This document shows, piece after piece, positions 48,700 through 56,429 of a DNA stretch of 64,000 bases. Source of the stretch: Ruegeria sp. HKCCD7303 (lineage in GTDB: Bacteria; Pseudomonadota; Alphaproteobacteria; Rhodobacterales; Rhodobacteraceae); contig NZ_WVRE01000002.1 in the NCBI RefSeq assembly GCF_013111185.1, forward strand, positions 310,001 through 374,000. Direction: 5' to 3'. The translations under genes were made by a program, and so were the position numbers. The number at the start of each line of letters is the position of its first letter. Position 1 is the first letter of the stretch. A model generated the notes under the pieces. That model was not told the origin of the DNA. It saw only the letters and a program-made list of their open reading frames with translations, and searched no databases.

Positions 48700-49010
48700 A
48701 CATTTCGGGGAATAATGCAGGTTTCTGTTGCCAGGTACCTGCGAACCCCGCCTTACGCGGCTAGGCGCAAGGGCTTAGATTTCGGTCTTGTTACTGCTTA
48801 CGCAGCAACTGCAACCGGAGCACGATTGTCGTTTGCAATTGTACTAGTTTCGCCGATAACGGTGGCAGACAGCCGAGACAAAGCTAACCCCTTTAGACGT
48901 TCGTCGATCCTATTTCGGCCCCAAAATCCCCAAACGAAGGATGGTTGGTGGAGCCGCCGGGTACCGCCCCCGGGTCCGATCCGCTTATTACGAGCGCGTT
49001 TATGTCCATA
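48700..49010 (-). ncRNA. ssrA: Circularly permuted tmRNA
   Basis: Read on the minus strand, an acceptor piece ends in CGGCTCCACCA (48946), then about 23 bases of spacer, then the coding piece begins GGGGCCGAAATAGG (48922). GGGGCCG pairs with CGGCTCC as the acceptor stem. The tag frame (48836-48798) encodes ANDNRAPVAVAA and a stop, the alphaproteobacterial proteolysis tag. This order (3' part first) is the two-piece permuted form known in alphaproteobacteria. Outer ends are approximate. It rescues stalled ribosomes; the sspB adaptor gene is near. Confidence 0.93.
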
Positions 49011-49097
49011 GTCCCGAAGGACATCCCATATATAGGTGAGGAGATGGAGAGATGCAAACTCCGATTGCATCCAGATCTATGTAGTAACCCCAATTGG

Positions 49098-49460
49098 TTA
49101 AGTTGTCTTGTTAATGTTTGCAGCTATCAGCCAAACGGCTAGAACCAGCTCGATTCCCCCAAAGATCAACGCCTTGGTCAGAGGTGGGTTATCAAGTGCA
49201 ATCGACACGAACCGGCCCAATGCCGCCCCAGCATAAACAACGCCCAGCATCACATAGGCCATCGGGTTATTCAGCCAGATCACGGCAAGTCCGGTGACGA
49301 CAAACAGCCCTCCGACCGAGGCGCGCATCTCAGATAAGCCCATCGTGCTGTTGGTCGGGGCCAGATCAAGGGCCGACGCAGTGTGGGCCGGGGCCAGAAA
49401 TCCAAACGCGCCGAACCCAACGGTCAGCAAGGCAGCGATGACGTTCAATGTTGTGACCAT
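49098..49460 (-). CDS. Small membrane protein (DUF4345-like)
   Basis: The 120-residue protein has four predicted membrane helices and the GLSEMRASVGGLFVVTGLAVI and YAGAALGRFVSIALD segments, resembling DUF4345-type proteins. Function unknown. The start at 49460 follows AAGGGGG. It is the last gene of a leftward series with tenA, a membrane protein, mtoX and the GntR gene, separated from tenA by 17 bases. Confidence 0.7.
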   Translation of the reverse strand: MVTTLNVIAALLTVGFGAFGFLAPAHTASALDLAPTNSTMGLSEMRASVGGLFVVTGLAVIWLNNPMAYVMLGVVYAGAALGRFVSIALDNPPLTKALIFGGIELVLAVWLIAANINKTT

Positions 49461-49477
49461 ACCAGCCCCCTTGTGAT

Positions 49478-50128
49478 TCAGGCCGCGTAGGCGGCGTCGA
49501 AGAAATCGCGTTCCAGTTCGACCGCACGATGGAACAAACGCGTGACCTCGGCCTGTTCTGCCGTATTCAGCGTTTGCCAAACCTTATCCAGCTGTCCACG
49601 CAGGTATTCGACCACGCTTTCGAATCCTTCACCTGCATGTAGCGTGATCCATTCGGCAAACCAGAAGGGCAGGTCGTCTTTGGGTGGGTTTTCCGGGCTG
49701 GCCCAGCTAAGGTAAACCCATTCTGCAACGACCAGCACCGCCAGCATGTTCTGATAACGGCCCGAGGCCACGGCCTCGGCCATCAGGTCCTGAAACGCCC
49801 GTGTGGCAGGGGCAGGCTGGGTGCTGGGTTCTGTGCCCAAAGCCTCCATCGCACGCAGGAAATAAGTGTTCTCGGGGCCTGTGATCACCGCGAGAAACTG
49901 AGCGGCAGGCACGCTGTCGCCCAGGGTCGGGGCATGCGCAATTGCACTTGCAAGCAGGCGCACAAAGCCGTCGACGAACTGATAATCCTGCTGAAGGTAC
50001 CAGCGCATCTTGTCCTCGGGCAGGGTGCCGTCCGACAGTTCGCGCGTAAAGGCATGGGTGGTGGCGGCTTGCCAATCGTCACTTCTGCCGAGACGCAGCA
50101 TTTCGGTTGGGCGGGTTTGGTCCTGCAT
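49478..50128 (-). CDS. TenA-family protein lacking the active-site cysteine
   Basis: The 216-residue all-helical protein has the TenA plan (WYLQQDYQFVDGFVRLLASAIA, LVVAEWVYLSWA, FAEWITLHAGEGFESVVEYL). TenA_C enzymes, which hydrolyse aminopyrimidine or thiamin, carry a Cys in the segment aligned with LVVAEW; here there is none and no Cys anywhere in the protein, so it fits the TenA_E group. It is placed in the mtoX-containing operon, not with thiamin genes. The start at 50128 (MQDQTRPTEMLRLG) is preferred to an upstream ATG at 50206. Confidence 0.82.
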   Translation of the reverse strand: MQDQTRPTEMLRLGRSDDWQAATTHAFTRELSDGTLPEDKMRWYLQQDYQFVDGFVRLLASAIAHAPTLGDSVPAAQFLAVITGPENTYFLRAMEALGTEPSTQPAPATRAFQDLMAEAVASGRYQNMLAVLVVAEWVYLSWASPENPPKDDLPFWFAEWITLHAGEGFESVVEYLRGQLDKVWQTLNTAEQAEVTRLFHRAVELERDFFDAAYAA

Positions 50129-50187
50129 TCGGAAGCTCCGTATTTGTCTTTCCGCAGACAAAGCGCGTTTCAAATCAAAGTACAAGA

Positions 50188-50841
50188 TCAACCAAGCGCC
50201 GACCAAAGACCAAGACCGCCCACCAATATCAGACTTATCGCCCAGATGAGTTCGAGGTTAAACCAACTGCGCGACAGAACCTGCAGGCCCAGCCAGCGAT
50301 AGACAGCAAAGGCCAGCAGACCGCCGCCCAGAACCATGGCAGCAGTGTGCAGCGCGGCGACGCCCAGAACCAGCAGGGTGTTTGTTGTCATGATCTGAGA
50401 AATCGCTTGATGGCCAGCATCCAGTTCATCTACGGCACACAGCCCCAGATAGATTGGAACCAGCATAAGCGCGGCCCCATGCGCGAGGGCCACAAGGAAG
50501 GACCAAAGAGCCAGCTTGCTGGGGGGAATCCGTGACAGGAAACGGGGGTGACGACGGGTGATCGCGATGTATAAACCCATCCCGATCACGATCAACGCGG
50601 CACCAATTCGGATTTCTTTCTGATAGTCGACCAGAACCGCCATCAGGGCGAAAGGCAGCAAGACCCCCAGCATGGCCACAAAATGCCCGCCTGCCAATGC
50701 CGCCAGCGCTTGCCATAGCGCAGACGGGCGTCGCTCCATCAAGGCGGAAGAAACAGCCAGCGGCCAGCCCATGCCCGGATTCAACCCGTGATAGGCGCCG
50801 CTGAGAACAACGGCCAGCCAGAGGCCAGCCGTTGATGTCAT
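50188..50841 (-). CDS. Polytopic membrane protein beside mtoX
   Basis: The 217-residue protein has about six membrane helices and conserved-looking polar groups in membrane regions: SGAYHGLNPGMGWPL near the N-terminus, AALAGGHFVAM and VALAHGAALMLVP. His residues in these places recall small metal-transport families, but I do not recognise it firmly. It starts 13 bases after the mtoX stop, so it is co-transcribed with mtoX. Its job may be metal supply or sulfur export for mtoX; this is inference from position only. Confidence 0.7.
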   Translation of the reverse strand: MTSTAGLWLAVVLSGAYHGLNPGMGWPLAVSSALMERRPSALWQALAALAGGHFVAMLGVLLPFALMAVLVDYQKEIRIGAALIVIGMGLYIAITRRHPRFLSRIPPSKLALWSFLVALAHGAALMLVPIYLGLCAVDELDAGHQAISQIMTTNTLLVLGVAALHTAAMVLGGGLLAFAVYRWLGLQVLSRSWFNLELIWAISLILVGGLGLWSALG

Positions 50842-50854
50842 CAAGACCTCCAAT

Positions 50855-52255
50855 TCAGACCGACGGGTAACAGAAGCTGTCGGTTGAACAGTCTCCGCCC
50901 TCTAACCTTATCTGATGGCTGCGATAGCCTTTGGGGAACTCCACCCAGAAATTCGGATCCAGCGTCAGTCCACCGCTCTCTCCAACATCCGCCTTGACCA
51001 TCGCCGCGCCGCCTTCGCCCGGATAGAACTGATCGTCCCAGGTGGAATAGAGCGAGTTGGTCCAATAGACGCGTTTGCCGTCACGGCTGATTTCAACCAT
51101 TTGCGGACCATAGCCGAAATCCTGACCGTTCGGGTGCTTGGTTTTCTTGACGATACCACCAATCTCTACTTTGCCAGCCAGGGTCGGATTCATTGGGTCC
51201 GAGACATCATATTGGTGCATCTCACCGGTGCCCCAGCACGAGACGTAGAGGTATTTGTCATCCAGACTCAGGTCGATGTCAGTGACCAGCGGTGGCACTG
51301 CCGAAAACCCTTTGAGCAGATCTGGCAGATCATCGGGATCGGCTGGTTGCGGATCGATGGTGATGGTTTTCTTGGCCTCGAATGTGCCGTCATCATTGCG
51401 CCACCATGTAAAGATCGCACCTTGCAGGTTGGTAGTATCGACAACAACCCCGCAGAACCCGTATTGCTTGACCGGATCATGGGCCGGGCGGATTTCCAGC
51501 GCCATCTGGTGATTTTCTCCCAGATCGATGGTTTGGATATTGGTCCGGTTGCGCAGGTTCCAGAAATGTATGCGATGGCCGTATTTATTCGACAGCAGGT
51601 CCTCAGCCACGATACCGTTCTCGAATTGCGGCGGCAGACCCCATTCGGAACTGACCATGTAGTCGCGCGGTAGATTCCACCAGAAATCATAGTGCTTGTC
51701 CTGCACGCCACGCTCGATCTCATAACGCCCGATGATCTCGAAGCTTTCGCAATCCATAATGAAGATGCCCGGAGGTCCGTCGGTACCATCCGCGCCACCG
51801 CCGCCCAGAGTACTGACATAGATGCCCTCAGGCCCGCAATGGATCGTATGCGGGCGTGAATATCCAGTCTTTGCAAAGACTTCTTCGGGTTCGATAATCT
51901 TGTGGATCTTCGCCTCAAGCGGGTTTTTGACGTCAATGACGTAAATCCTGCTGGACCGAATGCCGGGGATGATTAGATAACGTCGCTCTAGAAACGCGTG
52001 CCCGGTCAGCGGCGACAGGGCGGACGAACATGCATTCCAACCGAAATGGTGAAACTCATCACCTTTCTCAGGCATTATTACCTGATGCACGATCTTTCCG
52101 AAGTCGTCAGATGTCGGATCGACATTCACAACCGCCAGCCCGTCTGGTTGCGAAAAATCAGGGCTTAGCATCAAGGTGAAAGCAAGCGTTTCGGTGGGGC
52201 CCTCCATTGCCAGTTTGGCGGATGGATAAAAGGTTGGGTCCGGTCTTGTATTCAT
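50855..52255 (-). CDS. mtoX: Methanethiol oxidase (selenium-binding protein 56 family)
   Basis: The 466-residue protein is a SELENBP1/SBP56 homologue, with FHHFGWNACSSAL (Cys76, His69/70), SRPHTIHCGPEGIYVSTLGG, DFWWNLPRDYMVSSEWGLP and SLDDKYLYVSCWGTGEMHQYD. In bacteria (MtoX) and humans this family oxidises methanethiol to formaldehyde, H2S and H2O2; the bacterial enzyme is known to need copper. No signal peptide is seen at the start chosen (52255). It follows a GntR regulator and faces the dmdA operon, whose product pathway releases methanethiol, so the pairing fits DMSP use. The substrate assignment is from family and context. Confidence 0.88.
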   Translation of the reverse strand: MNTRPDPTFYPSAKLAMEGPTETLAFTLMLSPDFSQPDGLAVVNVDPTSDDFGKIVHQVIMPEKGDEFHHFGWNACSSALSPLTGHAFLERRYLIIPGIRSSRIYVIDVKNPLEAKIHKIIEPEEVFAKTGYSRPHTIHCGPEGIYVSTLGGGGADGTDGPPGIFIMDCESFEIIGRYEIERGVQDKHYDFWWNLPRDYMVSSEWGLPPQFENGIVAEDLLSNKYGHRIHFWNLRNRTNIQTIDLGENHQMALEIRPAHDPVKQYGFCGVVVDTTNLQGAIFTWWRNDDGTFEAKKTITIDPQPADPDDLPDLLKGFSAVPPLVTDIDLSLDDKYLYVSCWGTGEMHQYDVSDPMNPTLAGKVEIGGIVKKTKHPNGQDFGYGPQMVEISRDGKRVYWTNSLYSTWDDQFYPGEGGAAMVKADVGESGGLTLDPNFWVEFPKGYRSHQIRLEGGDCSTDSFCYPSV

Positions 52256-52372
52256 AACGTCCTCCCGTAAGTCATTGGTCTTCAATTCATATTGAGAGTT
52301 CCGGTCTTGTCGCCGGGTGACATTCTACCTGCTCGTCTGCCTTTCGTTCTGGTTGCGTTGCAAGTTTGGCCT

Positions 52373-53104
52373 TTAGGCCGGTTTACGTTTGCGATCGGCC
52401 ACGTCCTGGGCCAGTTGTCGGGTGTAATGCTCCAGATCCACCAACGCGGCGTCTACGGCATCCGCATTCTGGGCCTCAAGCGCGTCCACTATTCTTGTAT
52501 GTAGTCCTATTATCGCCTCTCGAGACCGCGCGGTGAATGTGATCATGTTCATCAACGGTTGCATCGCTTCTACAGCTCCGGCCAGTTGGTAAGACAAAAC
52601 GGGATTTTCCGCACCATCCACCAACGCACGGTGGAATGTGACATCCGAGGCGCAAAACGCTTCATCCGTAAGGCCAGGTTGCGACTGGCGAAAGATCTCC
52701 GCCCGCATGGTGGCCAGTTGATCCGCTGTGCGTCGCTGGGCGGACAAAGGCGCACAAGCCCTTTCCAGTGCATAGCGCGCCTCGCATGCGGTATCGAAGC
52801 TGACGGCGTTCATCGATAGCAACAGGGTCGAGGTTGTAACTTGCTGTGAATAGGCGTCCTCAAAACTCAAACGGTTTACAAACGCGCCACCCGATGCGCC
52901 ACGTTGTGTGCGGATCAAAGACTGAGCCGCCAGCCGTTTTAACGCTTCTCGCACGGTAGGGCGCGAGACCTGAAACTGATCGGACAACTCAGCCTCTGAC
53001 GGCAAGCGGGCGTCCCCGATAAGCTCACCCGACACAATCGCATCCCGAATGGCTTGAGCGATCTGGGCGGACAGGTCAGCGGTTTTTCGGGGGGCGGTTT
53101 TCAT
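52373..53104 (-). CDS. GntR/FadR-family transcription regulator
   Basis: The 243-residue protein has the GntR winged helix (about 10-75: IAQAIRDAIVSGELIGDARLPSEAELSDQFQVSRPTVREAL). A FadR-type all-helical C-terminal ligand domain follows (about 90-230), with the His and Asp metal-type positions seen in SDVTFHRALVDGAENPV. It is divergent from the DUF2182-DUF1326-DinB-dmdA operon and upstream of mtoX, so it is the natural candidate to control both. Tandem TGTCTGACA-type sites lie in the 88-bp gap. The ligand is unknown; a DMSP or acrylate related compound would fit. Confidence 0.9.
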   Translation of the reverse strand: MKTAPRKTADLSAQIAQAIRDAIVSGELIGDARLPSEAELSDQFQVSRPTVREALKRLAAQSLIRTQRGASGGAFVNRLSFEDAYSQQVTTSTLLLSMNAVSFDTACEARYALERACAPLSAQRRTADQLATMRAEIFRQSQPGLTDEAFCASDVTFHRALVDGAENPVLSYQLAGAVEAMQPLMNMITFTARSREAIIGLHTRIVDALEAQNADAVDAALVDLEHYTRQLAQDVADRKRKPA

Positions 53105-53133
53105 GTTCAGAGGACCTTGGGCAAATTTTTATT

Positions 53134-53157
53134 TGTCTGACATTTAAAAGTCTGACA
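53134..53157. promoter_or_regulatory. Candidate tandem operator for the GntR regulator
   Basis: TGTCTGACA (53134-53142), an inverted repeat TGTC-T-GACA, recurs as AGTCTGACA (53149-53157) 15 bases on, inside two copies of GTCTGACATTTnAAAA. It lies between the divergent starts at 53104 and 53193. Confidence 0.6.
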
Positions 53158-53192
53158 TTTGAAAAGCAAGGGAGTTGAGTCGGGAGGCTGAA

Positions 53193-53984
53193 GTGAGTCG
53201 TACTTGGCTGCGCAGCGGAATGTGGCTGGGCTTTTATGTTCTGATCCTGTGGGCGTGGTGGGTCATGTTCTCGATGAGCCGGGACATGGACCTTGATCTG
53301 ATCGGTCGCCCCGGACCCATGGGGCAGGCCATGGCGGCCATGGATCCGCGCATGGACATGTATATGCCCATGGCCGAGTTTGGGCCGCTGTTTTCAATGT
53401 GGGCGATCATGATGGCGGCTATGATGCTGCCCACGCTTGTACCAACCCTGCGCAGCTATGACGACCTGATCCGCAGCGCCAATGGAAGCCGTGCGGGTTG
53501 GCTGGGTGTTCTGGCGGGGTACTCGATCGTGTGGGTTGGGTTTGCGGCTCTGATCGCCGGGATTCAGCTGGCTTTGCTGTTTGGCGGTGCGGTCGATATG
53601 CTGGGCATCGCCAAGTCCGGCTGGATTGCAGGCGGATTGATGATTGCAGTGGGGGCCTTTCAGTTCACCCGCGCGAAAGAGGTCTGCCACGGCGTTTGTC
53701 ATGCCCCGATGACCTATTTCCTGGGCCATTGGAAAACCGGCTTCGCGGGCGGGGTCCGCATGGGTTTGGGCCTGGGCGCGTTTTGCGTCGGCTGCTGTTG
53801 GGGTTTTATGGCGCTGGGATTTGTGGGCGGTGTCATGAGCTTGTTGTGGATGGGTCTCGCGACACTGTTCATGGTTTTGGAGAAACTCCCCCAAATCGGG
53901 CACGCGATCACGCGGCCCATGGGGTTTGCATTAATTGCGGGCGGTCTCGTCCTGCTCGTCTATCCAATTAGCTACGGAGGTTAA
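53193..53984 (+). CDS. DUF2182 metal-binding membrane protein
   Basis: The 263-residue protein has about seven membrane helices and matches DUF2182 (AMMLPTLVPTLRSYDDL, GAFQFTRAKEVCHGVCHAPMTYF, GAFCVGCCWGFMALGFVGGVMSLLWM). It is rich in soft-metal ligands: seven Met between residues 43 and 60, Cys165, His166, Cys169, His170, Cys198, Cys201 and Cys202. This suggests binding or transport of copper or a similar metal; the function of the family is not established. GTG 53193 follows GGGAGG; a TTG at 53175 is an alternative. It is the first gene of the operon leading to dmdA. Confidence 0.87.
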   Translation: MSRTWLRSGMWLGFYVLILWAWWVMFSMSRDMDLDLIGRPGPMGQAMAAMDPRMDMYMPMAEFGPLFSMWAIMMAAMMLPTLVPTLRSYDDLIRSANGSRAGWLGVLAGYSIVWVGFAALIAGIQLALLFGGAVDMLGIAKSGWIAGGLMIAVGAFQFTRAKEVCHGVCHAPMTYFLGHWKTGFAGGVRMGLGLGAFCVGCCWGFMALGFVGGVMSLLWMGLATLFMVLEKLPQIGHAITRPMGFALIAGGLVLLVYPISYGG

Positions 53985-53988
53985 GCCA

Positions 53989-54693
53989 ATGGCAAAAAAC
54001 AGAAAACCAGAAGCCGATCGGTTGCCCATCAGTCAGCGGATTGACAGCCGGATGCCAAACCCGAAACGGCGCGAAATGAGCCCAACGGAATGGTCGATCA
54101 AGGGCGAATTGATCCTGAATTGCTCGTGCGATGTATTCTGCCCCTGTGTTGTGTCGCTGGGTGCGCATCCTCCGACCGAGGGCCATTGCCATGCTTGGAT
54201 GGGCGTCATCATCGATGAAGGGCACTATGAGGGCGAAGATCTGTCTGGGCTGAATGTCGGTCTGTTGGTCGATATCCCGGGCCGTATGGGCGAAGGCCAG
54301 TGGAAAGTGGCGGCCTATGTCGACGAGCGCGCCAGCGGAAAGGCGTATAACGGTTTGCTTCAGATTTTCAGCGGGCAGGCCGGGGGAACCACCGGGCTGT
54401 TTACCATGCTGGTGAGTGAGATCATCGGGGCCGAGCGTGCCCCTGTGCAGATCGAACGCGACGGGACCAAGCGCCGCATCATGATTGGCCGCAAGATACA
54501 GGGCGAGATCGAAATGCTTGGAGGCAAGGACCCAGAGCATCCTGTCATGGTTTCGAACTCGAAATACTGGATGGGCCCTGATATTATCGTGGCGCGGGGC
54601 ACGAAGTCGAAAGTGCGTGATTACGGCCGGGTTTGGGATTTTGGCGGTAAGTCAGCCGAGATTTGTCCGATTGACTGGCATGGGCCTAAGTAA
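53989..54693 (+). CDS. DUF1326 protein
   Basis: The 234-residue soluble protein has the DUF1326 N-terminal motif LNCSCDVFCPC, with Cys45, Cys47, Cys51 and Cys53 close together, and later SGQAGGTTGLFTMLVSEI. DUF1326 and DUF2182 genes are commonly side by side; their joint job is unknown, but the Cys cluster suggests metal or redox binding. Ribosome site CGGAGG precedes the ATG four bases after the DUF2182 stop. Its TAA overlaps the DinB ATG by one base. Confidence 0.87.
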   Translation: MAKNRKPEADRLPISQRIDSRMPNPKRREMSPTEWSIKGELILNCSCDVFCPCVVSLGAHPPTEGHCHAWMGVIIDEGHYEGEDLSGLNVGLLVDIPGRMGEGQWKVAAYVDERASGKAYNGLLQIFSGQAGGTTGLFTMLVSEIIGAERAPVQIERDGTKRRIMIGRKIQGEIEMLGGKDPEHPVMVSNSKYWMGPDIIVARGTKSKVRDYGRVWDFGGKSAEICPIDWHGPK

Positions 54694-55220
54694 TGATCAC
54701 CGGCGCTTATGCACGTGAGATGGCGCAGTATAATCATTGGCAAAACAAGCAGTTGTCGGAGTTTATGCAAGCTTTGAGTCACGAGGAGCTGATCCTTGAA
54801 CGCGGAGCGTTTTTTGGTTCGATCCTAGGTACCGCCAACCATCTGCTCTGGGGGGACTGGATCTGGATGTCCCGCTTTGACAAGGGGGACGGGCCAGAAA
54901 GCAACATTCACCGCGCGGGCGGCGGTATTCATGAAAGTGTGTATCTGTGCCCCGACCTGTCTGCATGGCTGCCCCTGCGAGAAAAGATTGACGCCCGCAT
55001 CATCCGATGGGCTGACAGCTTGGGCGACGAACCTCTGACGGGTCCGTTCACGTGGTATTCAGCCGCGAAGGAGGCTGACATTACTTTGCCCTATGCGCGG
55101 TGCGTCATCCACATGTTCAATCATCAAACCCACCACCGGGGACAAGTGCACAAGATGCTGACTGAGGCGGGATCTGAAGCGCCGGTCAGTGATCTTGTCT
55201 TCATGCCGCAGGAGGATTGA
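54693..55220 (+). CDS. DinB/YfiT-like metal-dependent protein
   Basis: The 175-residue four-helix protein has the DinB His triad: His50 (TANHLLWGDWIW), His144 and His148 (FNHQTHHRGQ). DinB-fold proteins are often thiol-dependent transferases or isomerases. In this operon, between DUF1326 and dmdA, a thiol or methyl-transfer role would be sensible, but there is no direct evidence. The ATG overlaps the DUF1326 stop, and dmdA begins one base after its stop. Confidence 0.88.
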   Translation: MITGAYAREMAQYNHWQNKQLSEFMQALSHEELILERGAFFGSILGTANHLLWGDWIWMSRFDKGDGPESNIHRAGGGIHESVYLCPDLSAWLPLREKIDARIIRWADSLGDEPLTGPFTWYSAAKEADITLPYARCVIHMFNHQTHHRGQVHKMLTEAGSEAPVSDLVFMPQED

Positions 55221-56324
55221 ATGCCGCAAATATCTCCTTCGCGCCGTTTGAGGCGCACGCCATTCTCGGATGGGGTCGAAGCTGCTGGGGTCAAAGGATA
55301 TACGGTATATAACCGTATGTTATTGCCTACTGTTTTCGAAAGCGTTGAGGCCGACTATCGGCATTTGAAGACCCATGTGCAGGTGTGGGACGTCTCGTGT
55401 GAGCGACAGGTCGAACTACGCGGGCCGGATGCCGCACGCCTGATGCAGATGCTCACTCCGCGAGATTTGCGTGGGATGTTGCCGGGGCAGTGTTTCTATG
55501 TGCCGATCGTCGATGAAACAGGTGGAATGCTAAACGACCCGGTGGCTGTGAAGCTGTCCGAAGATCGTTGGTGGATTTCGATTGCGGACAGTGACCTGTT
55601 GCTTTGGGTCAAAGGGATCGCTGTGGGATACCGTCTGGATGTTCTCGTGGACGAGCCGGATGTGTCGCCGCTTGCTGTTCAGGGCCCCAAGGCGGACGAA
55701 CTCATGGCCCGCGTATTTGGCGACCGCGTGCGGGATATCCGGTTTTTCAAGTTTGACATGTTCGAGTTTGAGGGACGCGATCTGGCCGTGGCGCGCTCGG
55801 GTTATTCCAAACAGGGCGGATTCGAGATTTATGTTGAGGGCAGCGACATTGGTATGCCCCTCTGGAATGCATTATTCGCTGCAGGAGAAGACCTTGAGGT
55901 GCGTGCCGGCTGTCCAAACCTGATCGAACGGATCGAGGGTGGCTTGCTGTCCTATGGCAATGACATGACGGATGATAACACTCCGCACGAGTGTGGCTTG
56001 GGCAAGTTCTGCAACACGCATACCGCAATCGGCTGCATTGGCCGCGATGCATTGCTGCGTGTGGCCAAAGAGGGGCCCATTCAGCAAATCCGGCCTATTG
56101 CCATCGCGGGCGATCCTGTGCCGGGCTGCGATAGGCCCTGGGGTCTCTACGCGGATGGAAAATGGGTCGGGCAGGTGACTTCGGCGACCTGGTCCCCTGA
56201 CTTCAAGACCAACGTAGCCATTGGCATGGTGCGATTGAGCCATTGGGACGCGGGAACGGAACTGGATGTTGAGACACCGGACGGGATGCGTCACGCAACC
56301 GTGCAGTCACATTTCTGGATTTGA
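55221..56324 (+). CDS. dmdA: DMSP demethylase DmdA
   Basis: The 367-residue protein is a GcvT-family enzyme that matches DmdA along its length (PSRRLRRTPFSDGVEAAGVKGYTVYNRMLLPTVF, GMLNDPVAVKL, SPLAVQGPKADELMARVFG, RAGCPNLIERIEGGLLSYGNDMT). DmdA moves a methyl group from dimethylsulfoniopropionate to tetrahydrofolate, giving methylmercaptopropionate, whose later breakdown releases methanethiol. A GcvT paralog is the main alternative, but the N-terminal YTVYNRMLLP and the neighbouring acuI argue for DmdA. It begins right after the DinB stop in one operon. The dmdA-acuI order is recalled from Ruegeria pomeroyi. Confidence 0.92.
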   Translation: MPQISPSRRLRRTPFSDGVEAAGVKGYTVYNRMLLPTVFESVEADYRHLKTHVQVWDVSCERQVELRGPDAARLMQMLTPRDLRGMLPGQCFYVPIVDETGGMLNDPVAVKLSEDRWWISIADSDLLLWVKGIAVGYRLDVLVDEPDVSPLAVQGPKADELMARVFGDRVRDIRFFKFDMFEFEGRDLAVARSGYSKQGGFEIYVEGSDIGMPLWNALFAAGEDLEVRAGCPNLIERIEGGLLSYGNDMTDDNTPHECGLGKFCNTHTAIGCIGRDALLRVAKEGPIQQIRPIAIAGDPVPGCDRPWGLYADGKWVGQVTSATWSPDFKTNVAIGMVRLSHWDAGTELDVETPDGMRHATVQSHFWI

Positions 56325-56327
56325 CAC

Positions 56328-56394
56328 GGGGGTTGGGGGCGCTGCCCCCGTCGCTGCGCGACTCCCCCGAGGTATTTTGGGCCAGGTGAAGAAC
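56328..56394. repeat. Extragenic hairpin element ending in GAGGTATTTT
   Basis: A GGGGG...CCCCC hairpin pair (GGGGGCGCTGCCCCC, then a GCGACTCCCCC arm) is followed by GAGGTATTTTGGGCCAGGTGAAG. This layout is typical of a repeat spread through intergenic regions of Roseobacter genomes and may also end the dmdA transcript. A shorter relative is at 20601-20642. Confidence 0.55.
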
Positions 56395-56429
56395 TGGTCC
56401 GGGCGCAGAAACACGAAAGGAATTGAGAT

